This document shows positions 7,107 through 15,403 of a DNA stretch of 33,793 nucleotides, in pieces. A model generated the notes under the pieces. That model saw only the letters and a program-made list of their open reading frames with translations, ran no database searches and was not told the DNA's origin. How positions within the stretch are numbered: the stretch's first letter is position 1; each line of letters starts with the position of its first letter. Source of the DNA: Lachnospiraceae bacterium (lineage in GTDB: Bacteria > Bacillota > Clostridia > Lachnospirales > Lachnospiraceae); the NCBI GenBank assembly GCA_017622795.1, contig JAGAQI010000008.1, positions 1 to 33,793 of the forward strand, written 5' to 3'. A program made the position numbers and the translations under genes.

Positions 7107-8012
7107 TTGGAAAAAATCATCGGTATTTTCGATGAGCAGGACGTGTATGCAGAGCGGTTAAAGCGTTATATCAACGAAAGAAAAGATATCGGATGTATGG
7201 CCGTGACCTTCCGGGAAGAGCAGGAACTTACGGAGTATTGTAACCGGAAAAAGTTGAACTGTCTTTTACTGGGAGGAAGTCGGGCAGAGCACCCGGAACG
7301 GGTTTCCATTCCTTATGGCATCCGGCTCTGGGTGCTTTCCGAGGAAGAGCCGGAGCAGGAAGAAGAGGATGGTTATCAGATGCTGTTCCGCTACCAGAAG
7401 GCAGGAGAGCTGGTCCGCCGGATGCTGCTTTCCGAAATGGTAAGGGAAGAACGGCTCAGTGAACTGTTTGTGGTATTCTCGCCGGGAAATCCTTGCGGCG
7501 CCGCCGCATATACGGACAGGCTGTTGAAAAAACTTTCGGAAAAAGGAAAGACATTATTTTTGCCGTGGGACCCTTTTGGAGGGTACGGCAGAACAGAGGA
7601 GAATAAGGATGCGGGAGCATCCGTCAGTGAGCTCCTGTACTTGATAAGAAAGGACCGGACGCAGGCGAAGGCATTGTTTTCCGGTCTCCCAAAGAGGAAC
7701 GGGGCAGATTATTTTTGCGGACCGGATTATTGTACTGATTTATGGCAGTATTCTGCCGAAGAAATGTGCCGTTTGGTGTCCTGCTGCCGGGAATACGGCG
7801 GTTACCGCCAGGTGGTATTTTTAGCAGGGACATTCCATGAAGGGGTGGTTGCCGTCATGAATCAAAGCGGTACTATCTATCTGGTGAGCGGGCAGACAGA
7901 AGCAGAAGAGTTAAGAAAGAAGGAGTTTTACCGTCAAATGAAGTATGCGGGCCAGCAGGGCATTTTATCCGGACTAAAGGAGGTATCGGCAGAAGCGGAG
8001 GTGGAGATATAG
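7107..8012 (+). CDS. tadZ: TadZ/CpaE-like pilus assembly protein with degenerate P-loop
   Basis: The 301-residue protein is first in the Tad operon, where TadZ/CpaE localisation ATPases usually sit. Residues 1-80 look like an atypical receiver fold (MEKIIGIFDE, CLLLGG, LWVLSEE). Residues 120-290 look like a MinD/ParA-type fold with FVVFSP, where the loop GNPCGAAAYT replaces the normal GKT/S. The invariant P-loop lysine is therefore absent and ATP hydrolysis is doubtful. TadZ proteins direct the pilus machine to a cell site. The start is TTG 7107, 7 bases after TAAGG; no ATG is available nearby. The stop is followed after 2 bases by the tadA start. Identification rests on position and fold pattern more than on strong motifs. 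Confidence 0.7.
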   Translation: MEKIIGIFDEQDVYAERLKRYINERKDIGCMAVTFREEQELTEYCNRKKLNCLLLGGSRAEHPERVSIPYGIRLWVLSEEEPEQEEEDGYQMLFRYQKAGELVRRMLLSEMVREERLSELFVVFSPGNPCGAAAYTDRLLKKLSEKGKTLFLPWDPFGGYGRTEENKDAGASVSELLYLIRKDRTQAKALFSGLPKRNGADYFCGPDYCTDLWQYSAEEMCRLVSCCREYGGYRQVVFLAGTFHEGVVAVMNQSGTIYLVSGQTEAEELRKKEFYRQMKYAGQQGILSGLKEVSAEAEVEI

Positions 8013-8014
8013 GT

Positions 8015-9277
8015 GTGGAAGAGTTAAAAAAACGCCTCCGGGAGGAAGTAGTAACTTCCTTTGATTATTCGGAAGAAATTACGGAGGAAGACTTATACCG
8101 CAGAATTGACCAGGTGATTATGCGGGCAGCAAAGGAAAACTTTTTGACTTTGGAGAAAAAGGAGCAGCTCCGGCGAGAAATATATGCATCGATCCGGGGG
8201 CTGGATATTTTAGAAGAAATTCTTCTGGAGGAGGATGTTACGGAAATTATGATTAATGGAGCGGAGCATATTTTTCTGGAGGAAAAGGGGAAAATGCACC
8301 GTTGGTCCGGAAAATTCGAATCCCGGCAAAAACTGGAGGATATTGTGCAGTTGATTGTTGCCAGGGCAAACCGCATCGTCAATGAGGCAAATCCCATTGT
8401 GGATGCCAGACTGGCAGACGGTTCCCGCGTGAATGTGATTCTTCCTCCGGTGGCATTAAACGGTCCGATTGTCACTATCCGTAAGTTTTCCAAGGAGCCC
8501 TTTACGATGGAGCGGTTGTTGGAAATCGGAGCGATTACCCCGGAGGCAGCAGAGTTTTTACAGCTTCTGGTAGAAGCAAAATACAATATCTTTATCTGTG
8601 GCGGTACCGGTTCCGGAAAAACCACCTTTTTGAATGCCTTAACAGCATTTATTCCCGGAAACGAACGGATTATTACCATTGAGGATGCGGCGGAATTAAA
8701 GGTAAACGGAGTAGAAAATCTGGTGCGGCTGGAGGTGCGGAACAAAAATACGGAGGGGACCGGAGAAATCAGCATCCGGGAACTGATCCGGGCATCGTTG
8801 CGCATGAGACCGGACCGTATCATCGTTGGTGAGGTTCGCGGAGCGGAAACCATCGATATGTTGCAGGCAATGAATACGGGGCACGACGGATCTTTGTCCA
8901 CGGGACACGGAAATTCTATTCCGGACATGCTGGACCGCTTGGAAACCATGGTGCTTTTAGGAACCGACATTCCGCTATCAGCGGCAAGACGGCAGATTGC
9001 TTCGGCGATAGAGATTATGGTGCATTTGGGAAGGCTGCGGGACGGCAGACGGTGCGTTCTTGAGATTTCAGAAATTCTTGGCTGCCGGGATGGAGAAATA
9101 GAGAAAAATCCATTGTTTGTATTTCAGGAGAACGGGGAAGGGACTGCAGGGGTATTAAAGCGGACCGGTGCGGTTTTCGTGCAACAGACGAAGCTGAAAC
9201 GGGCCGGAAAAAGGGAGTGGAATTTTAGTGAAGTTGAGGATGAAGAAAAAACTCCTTCTTTTGTTGCGGGTGTTTAG
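8015..9277 (+). CDS. tadA: TadA/CpaF-type pilus assembly ATPase
   Basis: This 420-residue cytoplasmic secretion ATPase powers Flp pilus extension and possibly retraction. The N-terminal domain contains DVTEIMINGAEHIFLE (74-89). The Walker A motif GGTGSGKT is at 196-203, the Asp box TIEDAAEL near 221-228, Walker B RIIVGEVRG at 268-276 and the His box STGHGNS at 295-301. It starts with GTG 8015, two bases after the preceding stop, behind GGAGG at 7998-8002. Its last 50 bases overlap tadB in another frame, which implies translational coupling. The C-terminal tail after about residue 360 is charged and variable. All expected ATPase motifs are intact. Confidence 0.95.
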   Translation: MEELKKRLREEVVTSFDYSEEITEEDLYRRIDQVIMRAAKENFLTLEKKEQLRREIYASIRGLDILEEILLEEDVTEIMINGAEHIFLEEKGKMHRWSGKFESRQKLEDIVQLIVARANRIVNEANPIVDARLADGSRVNVILPPVALNGPIVTIRKFSKEPFTMERLLEIGAITPEAAEFLQLLVEAKYNIFICGGTGSGKTTFLNALTAFIPGNERIITIEDAAELKVNGVENLVRLEVRNKNTEGTGEISIRELIRASLRMRPDRIIVGEVRGAETIDMLQAMNTGHDGSLSTGHGNSIPDMLDRLETMVLLGTDIPLSAARRQIASAIEIMVHLGRLRDGRRCVLEISEILGCRDGEIEKNPLFVFQENGEGTAGVLKRTGAVFVQQTKLKRAGKREWNFSEVEDEEKTPSFVAGV

Positions 9278-9971
9278 TCCGTTGGTTTTGACGGCATGGC
9301 TGTTTTTTGACTTTTCTTTGGTGTCTTTGTTGTTATTCCTATATGTGCCTGTGGCACTGATACAACAGAATAAAGAAGCAAAGCGCCAACGGAAATGGGC
9401 ATTGAATCTGGCTTTTAAGGATGCCCTGGTTTGTATGGAAAACAGCCTGGCTGTGGGGTATTCTGCAGAGAACAGTGTAAGGGAAGCGGTAAAAAATTTG
9501 GAGCAGCTGTACGGAAAAGAGCATGATATTTGTCAGGAGTTCCGGCGGATGGCAAAGCAGATGGAGCTGGGAACCGGTATGGAAGAGGTGTTTCAGGAAT
9601 TTGGAACCCGCAGTGATGTGGCAGATATAAAGCAGCTGGCGGACCTCTTTGCTATTGTGAAAAGAACCGGGGGCAATCTTTCCCAGGTACTGCGGCAAAC
9701 CGGAGGGGTACTTCAGGAAAAAATCGAGTTAAAAAGGGAGCTTCACACAACGATTTCTGCAAAGGAATTGGAATTTAAGGTTATGTGCGGAGTGCCTTAC
9801 GGAATCCTGCTGTATCTGAAGCTGTGTGCTCCCGCCATGAGCCGTGCATTGTACCATAATACCTTTGGTATCGCGTTTATGTGGGGAGTCTTGGCGGTTT
9901 ATTTCGGTATGAAGCTGTTAGGAGAACACATCATACGGGCGGAAGTCGGAAAATTGGAGGGAAGTGTATGA
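9228..9971 (+). CDS. tadB: TadB-like inner membrane platform protein (T2SSF domain)
   Basis: This 247-residue protein has an N-terminal hydrophobic region (about 9-46), a cytoplasmic T2SSF domain (about 62-185, with CMENSLAVGYSAENSVREA and VKRTGGNLSQVLRQ) and two C-terminal membrane segments (186-203, 213-231). TadB and TadC form the membrane platform on which TadA works. The start is GTG 9228, behind GGGAG; ATG 9240 is a less likely alternative because its purine-rich site is too close. It overlaps tadA by 50 bases and shares ATGA with the next gene. It is somewhat shorter than proteobacterial TadB. Confidence 0.9.
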   Translation: MKLRMKKKLLLLLRVFSPLVLTAWLFFDFSLVSLLLFLYVPVALIQQNKEAKRQRKWALNLAFKDALVCMENSLAVGYSAENSVREAVKNLEQLYGKEHDICQEFRRMAKQMELGTGMEEVFQEFGTRSDVADIKQLADLFAIVKRTGGNLSQVLRQTGGVLQEKIELKRELHTTISAKELEFKVMCGVPYGILLYLKLCAPAMSRALYHNTFGIAFMWGVLAVYFGMKLLGEHIIRAEVGKLEGSV

Positions 9972-11269
9972 GATGGGCAGAAAGCTTTCACAGGCTGGCC
10001 GTTCCGGAAGGAAAGCTTCGGGATGCTTTAGAACTGTATCCGGGGAAAACAAGAGAAGAAGTGCGGCGGATATTAGCAAAGGAAGTTGGGAAACGTCTGT
10101 TGCCCGGAGGGTTTCTTGCGGCTTTTCTTGTAGTACTTGCCTTGTGCATGGGGAAAGAGGTTTCCGAAGAAGAAGGAATTCTCCGGCCGTCACCCGGACA
10201 GCCGGGAACCGTCGTGCAAATTCAACTGGAAACAGAAAACGGATGGAAACGAATTCCGATAGAAGTCGGTGCGCTTCAGTATACTCCGGAACAGGTGGAG
10301 GCGCTTCACCGGGAGGCAGAAACGTATCTGACAGAAGTCGTCCCCGGAAATAATGAAAGTCTGGAGAAGGTTACGGAATCACTATTTTTTCCGGAGATAT
10401 TACCGTCTGCCGGAGGAAAAATCTATTGGAGTACGGATGCTCCCTGGCTGATTACCTCAGAAGGAGAAGTGCTGAATGAAACTTTGGAAGAGGAACAGCG
10501 GGCGGAAATTCGGGCAGAGATTTCCTATGGCTCAGAGTCAAGAGTGTTTTCACGTACGGTAACCGTGTGTCCGGCAGTATTTTCGGAAGAAGAAGCTCTT
10601 CTTCGGTCAATCCGGAAGGAAATTGAAGAAAACGAACAGGCATCCCGCACATCAGAACGGTTTGTTTTGCCGGAATCGGTTCGGGGATATCCGATCGAAC
10701 GGGAGGTTTCTGCAGGTATGAATTCTAAGGCGTTTCTTTTGTTGCTGGCCATGGCAATTCCTTTGTTTTTGTATTCCGGATATTTCAGCGGCTTGGATAC
10801 AAAACGGAAGGAGCGGAAGGAACAGGCAGAAAACTGCTATCCGGAATTTGTTACAAAGCTGTCGTTGCTACTTGCGGCGGGAATATCCGTGCGTCAGGCA
10901 TTAGAACGTTTGGCGAAGGAATACGAAAAAAATCACGGTGGTGGCCATATTTTGGCAGCAGAATTGAAAGTAACACGGCAGGAGTTGGAAAATGGCCGTT
11001 CGGAAACCGTAGCGTATGAAGATTTTGGGCGGAGGATAGGAATTCTTGTATATCAAAGAATGGCGTCACTGCTGACGCAAAACATCTCAAGAGGCGTTCA
11101 GGGTATGAAGGGGCTATTATTGCAGGAAGCAAAAGAAGTTATGGCACAGGAACGGGCAACAATCCGGCAAAAAGGGGAACAGGCAGGAACCAAACTGCTG
11201 CTTCCGATGATGGGGCTGTTAGGATTGGTCTTTGCCATATTACTGGTGCCGGCATTTCAGTCATTTTAA
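9968..11269 (+). CDS. tadC: TadC-like platform protein with a large extracytoplasmic insertion
   Basis: The 433-residue protein has a short cytoplasmic N terminus, a membrane segment at about 47-61, roughly 190 polar residues (62-253) predicted outside the membrane, a second segment (254-272), a T2SSF-like helical domain (288-400, with LSLLLAAGISVRQALERLA) and a final segment (408-428). Ordinary TadC proteins are about 300 residues and lack this outer domain. That region includes YWSTDAPWLI and TVTVCPAVFSEEE and may have a small beta-rich fold. The ATG at 9968 overlaps the tadB stop as ATGA. With TadB it should form the assembly platform; the extra domain may take over contacts that an outer-membrane complex makes in Gram-negatives (inference). 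Confidence 0.82.
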   Translation: MRWAESFHRLAVPEGKLRDALELYPGKTREEVRRILAKEVGKRLLPGGFLAAFLVVLALCMGKEVSEEEGILRPSPGQPGTVVQIQLETENGWKRIPIEVGALQYTPEQVEALHREAETYLTEVVPGNNESLEKVTESLFFPEILPSAGGKIYWSTDAPWLITSEGEVLNETLEEEQRAEIRAEISYGSESRVFSRTVTVCPAVFSEEEALLRSIRKEIEENEQASRTSERFVLPESVRGYPIEREVSAGMNSKAFLLLLAMAIPLFLYSGYFSGLDTKRKERKEQAENCYPEFVTKLSLLLAAGISVRQALERLAKEYEKNHGGGHILAAELKVTRQELENGRSETVAYEDFGRRIGILVYQRMASLLTQNISRGVQGMKGLLLQEAKEVMAQERATIRQKGEQAGTKLLLPMMGLLGLVFAILLVPAFQSF

Positions 11270-11282
11270 GGAGGTTTTAGTG

Positions 11283-11510
11283 ATGGAAGAAAAAATGTTA
11301 CAGGAAGTAGAAAATGAAATGGAAAAAGAGAAGAAGCAGAAGGGACTCCGGGGCTTTTGGCAGGACGAGGAAGGAGTCGGAGTGATTGAAATTGTATTAA
11401 TATTGGTGGTGTTAATCGGTCTTGTACTGGTATTCAAGGAACAGATAACCGCCATTATAAACAATGCATTTTCAGCGATTTCCGGAAGTGCCGGAAAAAT
11501 CATCCAGTAA
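11283..11510 (+). CDS. flp: Flp-type major pilin precursor (Flp1-like)
   Basis: The 75-residue prepilin has a long charged leader (1-31) ending DEEG, then VGVIEIVLILVVLIGLVLVF. Cleavage after G31 would put glutamate at mature position 5, as in type IV and Flp pilins, followed by one hydrophobic helix and a short tail. The predicted mature pilin is about 44 residues. The ATG at 11283 has an excellent AAGGAGG at 11269-11275. It is the only clear Flp pilin in the locus and should be processed by the peptidase encoded at 14765. The start of the next gene follows its stop without a gap. The leader is longer than in proteobacterial Flp, as is usual in Gram-positive Flp1-like pilins. Confidence 0.88.
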   Translation: MEEKMLQEVENEMEKEKKQKGLRGFWQDEEGVGVIEIVLILVVLIGLVLVFKEQITAIINNAFSAISGSAGKIIQ

Positions 11511-13871
11511 ATGAAAAGAGGAAGTATCACGGTATATTTATCCCTGATTCTGGTACTGTTGTTTTCCTTTATTCTCACCACATTGGAAGCAGCCAGAATC
11601 AGAGGTGCAACCGCTTATGCTTCTATGATAACGGAGCTGGCGGGAGATTCCGCACTTGCTGCTTATTATTATCCTCTGTTTCAAAACTATCGTTTATTTG
11701 GGATACATACCGGAGATGAAAAAGGGCGTTTTTCTAAAAATGTGCTGGCAGAGGATTTAGAAAAGAACATCACATCCGGTTTGGAGGAAACCGAGGGTGG
11801 TTTGCTGCGGTTTCAAAATACAAAAGTTGTTCTTACGGAATATGAAACACTGTTGTCTGACGGAGAGGAGGAATTTCTTTCCCAAATCAGACAGCAGGTG
11901 TTACTGGATGGTTTTTCGCTTGCACTGACGGAATTGTTTTCGGAGGAACAGTTTGAAGAAGCCGGTGCAACGGGAGAAATTATCCGGGAGCAGGAAGAGG
12001 CATTGGATGTAACCGCAACGGTGACGAAAGAACTGATCCGCCTGATGGAACTGGTGGACGGAATCCGCATGAGAGAAAACGGCATTTATTTTGACCGGTA
12101 CGGAAACATGGAAGCAAAGAGTGCGTTTATCAAACAGTTGATTCCTTTGGATGAATCAGCGCTTTGTGCCCTGTACGATAATGAAGAGGTTTATACGGTT
12201 ACCGCGAAGCATTTCTTCCGGGCGGATGAAGCGGCAGAAGAGATGATAGAACAGCTGGAAGAGGTGAACTACTGGGAGGACAAAATAGTTACCTCCGAAA
12301 ACAGGATAGAACGGTATGAAAACCGGCTGGAGGATTTGGAAGATTCTCTGGAAGAGGAAAGGGATAAACTTTCCGAGCAGGAAAATCCGGATGAAACAAG
12401 ACTTCATGAGTTGAAAGAGGACATGGAAGATTTGAAGGAGTCACTGGAAAGGGAAGAAGACCGGTTGGACGGATATGAGAGCAAAAAAACTGCTCTGTTA
12501 AAGAAAATAAAATCGAATTATAAAACATTACAAAATAAGCTTCAGGCAGTAGAAGCTCTTTTGGGAGAAGCGTTGGAGGTAGTAGAAAGACTGGAGAAAA
12601 AGCAAAAGGCTGCAAGTATTACCGTAACGGCGTATGAGTTTTTTCTGAATGCACGGAAGGAGAAGCTTTCGGAAGAGCTTTATCAGGTGTTTCTCAAGGA
12701 ACTGGACAAAATGAAGTTGTATGCAGGCTTGGAGGAAAGCGGATTTTCTGTTAAAACCATGAGAAACAGTCTGGCCGGTAATCAGAAATTGTTACAGGGA
12801 CTTTCCCTTTCCGGGTTTTCAGAGAAAAAACTTTGGCAGGCAGAGTCGGAACTGGAGGCTGTTGTTGACCGGATGGCGGGATATACCGTAGATGGGTTGT
12901 GGTTTCCTTACGGAGAGATTGTTGTGGCGGAAACAACCCTGGAAAATGTCAGCGGAGCTTTAGGCGAGTTACTGACATCAGGAGTTCTTTCCCTGGTGGG
13001 TATTTCAAAGGAGGAGCAGTCTGCCTGTGAATTAGACGGAAAAGACTTGCCTTCGGACGGTTTGGAAAGAGAAAATCTGATGGGAGAACTGCTGTCCTGC
13101 ATGAAAGAAGTGGCAGAGCTCTTCCGGCACGGAGGAATGGGAGAAGTACTGCGTGCGGCAGGAAACGCTGCATTGGACAGCACAGCGCTGGAACTATACT
13201 GTATGAAATATTTTCATTGCTTTGGCGAGGAGTCACCTTATACGAAATTGAAGTACGAAAGAGAATACCTGATTTTCGGAGAAGAAAAAGATAGGTCTAA
13301 TTTATTGTCTGTAGTACTTTATTTAGTCGCTGTCCGGGCGTTATTGTCCATGGTGGCACTGTTGAAGCAGCCGGATAAAATGCTGCAGATAGAAAACCTG
13401 GCAATAGGAGTGGCGGGATTAACCGGAATTTCCGTATTGGGGACGTTAGTGAAATATTCCATTCTTTTGCTTTGGGCTGTAGAAGAGGCATTGGTAGAGG
13501 TTTCTGCACTGCTGCAGGGGAAACAGGTACCTGTGGCCGGTACAGGAAGGATTTCTTTTGAAGAACTGTTTATCTGCGGAAAGAAGCTGATAGAGCAAAA
13601 AGCAAATGCCATGCCGGATGGAATCGGAGCAGAGTATCAGGATTATCTTGCGTTGCTGTCACTGACAAAAGGAACCAAAAAGAAAGTGTATCGGGCGCTG
13701 GATCTGATTCAGGAAAATATCCGCTACCGGTATAATGATGGGTTTCGGATCCGGAATGTGGTTACAAAGGTTTGGTTTCGGACCGACACAGAATTGGCGA
13801 TGCTGTTTGATACGGGGGTTTTCCCGGAACAAGCTTACTCATTTCACTATGAAGAAGAAGCCGAATATTAA
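11511..13871 (+). CDS. Large DUF5702-type Tad-associated membrane protein
   Basis: The 786-residue protein begins MKRGSITVYLSLILVLLFSF, a pseudopilin-like N-terminal membrane helix like those of TadE/TadG proteins. It has a long acidic coiled coil (about 235-366, rich in E, L, K and R), helical regions, and two hydrophobic stretches near residues 600-670 (LLSVVLYLVAVRALLSMVAL and a following segment). It matches proteins called DUF5702, seen in clostridial Tad loci; their role is unknown. It begins directly after the pilin stop with no spacer. Because of its size and the coiled coil it could be a surface-exposed minor pilin, tip adhesin or scaffold (inference). Confidence 0.8.
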   Translation: MKRGSITVYLSLILVLLFSFILTTLEAARIRGATAYASMITELAGDSALAAYYYPLFQNYRLFGIHTGDEKGRFSKNVLAEDLEKNITSGLEETEGGLLRFQNTKVVLTEYETLLSDGEEEFLSQIRQQVLLDGFSLALTELFSEEQFEEAGATGEIIREQEEALDVTATVTKELIRLMELVDGIRMRENGIYFDRYGNMEAKSAFIKQLIPLDESALCALYDNEEVYTVTAKHFFRADEAAEEMIEQLEEVNYWEDKIVTSENRIERYENRLEDLEDSLEEERDKLSEQENPDETRLHELKEDMEDLKESLEREEDRLDGYESKKTALLKKIKSNYKTLQNKLQAVEALLGEALEVVERLEKKQKAASITVTAYEFFLNARKEKLSEELYQVFLKELDKMKLYAGLEESGFSVKTMRNSLAGNQKLLQGLSLSGFSEKKLWQAESELEAVVDRMAGYTVDGLWFPYGEIVVAETTLENVSGALGELLTSGVLSLVGISKEEQSACELDGKDLPSDGLERENLMGELLSCMKEVAELFRHGGMGEVLRAAGNAALDSTALELYCMKYFHCFGEESPYTKLKYEREYLIFGEEKDRSNLLSVVLYLVAVRALLSMVALLKQPDKMLQIENLAIGVAGLTGISVLGTLVKYSILLLWAVEEALVEVSALLQGKQVPVAGTGRISFEELFICGKKLIEQKANAMPDGIGAEYQDYLALLSLTKGTKKKVYRALDLIQENIRYRYNDGFRIRNVVTKVWFRTDTELAMLFDTGVFPEQAYSFHYEEEAEY

Positions 13872-13872
13872 A

Positions 13873-13925
13873 AAAGGAGGTGCATTCCGGTGCCTGTTCT
13901 TACGGAAAAAGAAAATGATAAATGA
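13873..13925 (+). other. Strong ribosome binding site with short GTG frame before the TadE-like gene
   Basis: AAAGGAGG (13873-13880) is followed 9 bases later by GTG 13890, which opens an 11-codon frame ending TGA 13923-13925. That stop overlaps the ATG region (13915) of the next gene in a different frame. Removing one base in the A5 run at 13906-13910 would join this GTG to the downstream frame. It may be a leader peptide for coupling, a frameshift, or a sequence error. Confidence 0.45.
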
Positions 13926-14763
13926 ATTTTTTCAAGGTATTTCTCTAAGATTATTTTTTTGTGCTGTCTCTCCCAAAACGAAAAAAAGGCAAAAAAGAAT
14001 AACGAAGAACAGGTACCGGAGTGCATCCCTTACCGCAGAAGCAGCTCTTGCGTTTCCGGTTTTTTTCTTTACGGTGTATTTGTTGTGGCAGCTGTTTTTG
14101 CTGCTGTTGTTTCAGATGGAGGTCTGCCATGAAATAACTGCAGGGGCAATGAACTATTCCCATTTAGGTTACACAGAGAGAAGGGCAGATGAGAAGGATG
14201 TGGATATCTCGTGGTTGTATCAGCCTCTTTTGTGGAATTCTCTTCCGGAATCGGACCGGGTGGAGGATCTTTGGGTGTTATGTGTGCCGGAGGAAGATGG
14301 TTCCGTTTTGGCGAGAGTCGGGTACCGGTTTGTCTGTGATGCGGTCTTTTTTACGGAATATGACTTTAATGTGCAACAGAAATTCCGGTTTTATCCGTAT
14401 CTCGGAAAAACGGATGAGGATTTGCTTGCGGAGGAAACGGAAGAGGATATTGTCTATATGACAGAATACGGAACGGTATATCATGAATCCAGGGCATGCG
14501 GTTATCTCAATGTAATTGTCCGTCCGGTGGCAGCAGACAAGGTGGAACAGGAAAGGAATTCCTTCGGCCGGAGGTATACCTTGTGTGAGCGTTGCGATGA
14601 TGAGGAAATGAAAGAAAAGGTGTATATTTCCGCAGGAGGAACAAAATATCATCTGATAGCAAGCTGTCCGGCGCTGAAGCGTACAGTAATGGAAAAAAAC
14701 AGGGAAGAGGTAAACGGGGTTCCGGCCTGTCATAAATGCGGTAATAAAAAAGAGGAGGACTAG
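13915..14763 (+). CDS. TadE-like pseudopilin with tandem His/Cys modules
   Basis: The 282-residue protein carries the TadE signature RSASLTAEAALAFPVFFFTV followed by a membrane helix (about 43-67). The C terminus has two copies of a pattern YH-x4-C-x2-L ... C-x2-C: H190, C195, C224, C227 and H246, C251, C272, C275. These look like small metal sites or disulfide-linked loops. The start is unclear. ATG 13915 is used here; ATG 13849 would overlap the previous gene without a binding site, and the strong AAAGGAGG at 13873 serves a GTG in another frame. It is probably a minor pilin or pilus-associated surface protein; the modules' ligand is unknown. Confidence 0.75.
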   Translation: MINEFFQGISLRLFFCAVSPKTKKRQKRITKNRYRSASLTAEAALAFPVFFFTVYLLWQLFLLLLFQMEVCHEITAGAMNYSHLGYTERRADEKDVDISWLYQPLLWNSLPESDRVEDLWVLCVPEEDGSVLARVGYRFVCDAVFFTEYDFNVQQKFRFYPYLGKTDEDLLAEETEEDIVYMTEYGTVYHESRACGYLNVIVRPVAADKVEQERNSFGRRYTLCERCDDEEMKEKVYISAGGTKYHLIASCPALKRTVMEKNREEVNGVPACHKCGNKKEED

Positions 14764-14764
14764 G

Positions 14765-15181
14765 GTGGATATTGTAAACGGAATTATGCTTGGAGTTCTT
14801 GGCGGTTTTGGAATATATGATTTGTTATACAAAAAAGTGCCAATCCGGGCAGTCATTTTTTGGGGTGTAACGGTTTTGGGATACCGGATATTTGCCGGAG
14901 CGGGAATTGGTGAATTGTTGGCAGGACTTGTGCCGGGAGCAATGCTGCTGTTGACCTCCTTTTGCACGAAAGAGAGCATAGGTTACGGAGATGGTACGGT
15001 ACTTTGTGTGTTAGGAATTTTTCTGGGGATTAGGCGCTCTCTGGCGGTATTCGGGATGGCACTGGTTTTTGCTGCACTGTCAGCCATGATTCTTCTTGCA
15101 CTAAAAAAGGCCGGAAGGAAAACGGAACTCCCCTTTTTGCCGTGCCTGTTTGCGGGATATCTGCTTAGCCTGGTATGGTGA
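14765..15181 (+). CDS. tadV: Prepilin peptidase, TadV/CpaA type (A24)
   Basis: The 138-residue, almost wholly hydrophobic protein has the two aspartate motifs of A24 aspartic membrane proteases: YDLLYKKVP near residue 20 and GYGDG near 76. It should cleave the leader of the Flp prepilin at 11283 and of the TadE-like pseudopilins. The start is GTG 14765, directly behind the TadE-like stop and a purine-rich GAGGAC. Size is normal for TadV, which lacks the methyltransferase domain of PilD. The stop is followed after 10 bases by another small TadE-like gene. Confidence 0.88.
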   Translation: MDIVNGIMLGVLGGFGIYDLLYKKVPIRAVIFWGVTVLGYRIFAGAGIGELLAGLVPGAMLLLTSFCTKESIGYGDGTVLCVLGIFLGIRRSLAVFGMALVFAALSAMILLALKKAGRKTELPFLPCLFAGYLLSLVW

Positions 15182-15191
15182 GGTGACAGTA

Positions 15192-15395
15192 ATGAAAATG
15201 AAAGCGAGCCTGACAGTAGAAGCAGCCTTGCTCTGTCCGTTTCTCTGCCTGATATTGTGCGGGATGATTGTGTTTACTTTACAACTATATAACACCGTAA
15301 ATACTTACGCAGAAACCTTGTTGGAACGACAGGTCCGGCAATGGTCTGCATCGGAACTGATACGGCTGGAAGCTGTGATAGAGGATCTGTTTTAG
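15192..15395 (+). CDS. Small TadE-like pseudopilin
   Basis: This 67-residue protein begins MKMKASLTVEAALLCPFLCL, the SLTVEAAL motif of TadE-like proteins, followed by one membrane helix (about 12-30) and a short helical tail. It is probably a minor pilin or pseudopilin processed at or near the basic end of the leader. The ATG at 15192 follows GAGGTGA. Its short length is at the low end for the family, and it ends cleanly 8 bases before the FHA gene, so it is unlikely to be truncated. This is the second TadE-like gene of the locus beside the Cys-rich one. Confidence 0.78.
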   Translation: MKMKASLTVEAALLCPFLCLILCGMIVFTLQLYNTVNTYAETLLERQVRQWSASELIRLEAVIEDLF

Positions 15396-15403
15396 GAGGA
15401 AAT

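Noticed and set aside
8065-8970. 301-codon minus-strand open frame opposite tadA
   Set aside because: tadA has all expected ATPase motifs on the plus strand; the antisense frame is serine- and isoleucine-rich without any domain pattern.
14278-14979. 233-codon minus-strand frame opposite the TadE-like and prepilin peptidase genes
   Set aside because: It crosses two plus-strand genes with clear motifs and has no binding site or recognisable domain.
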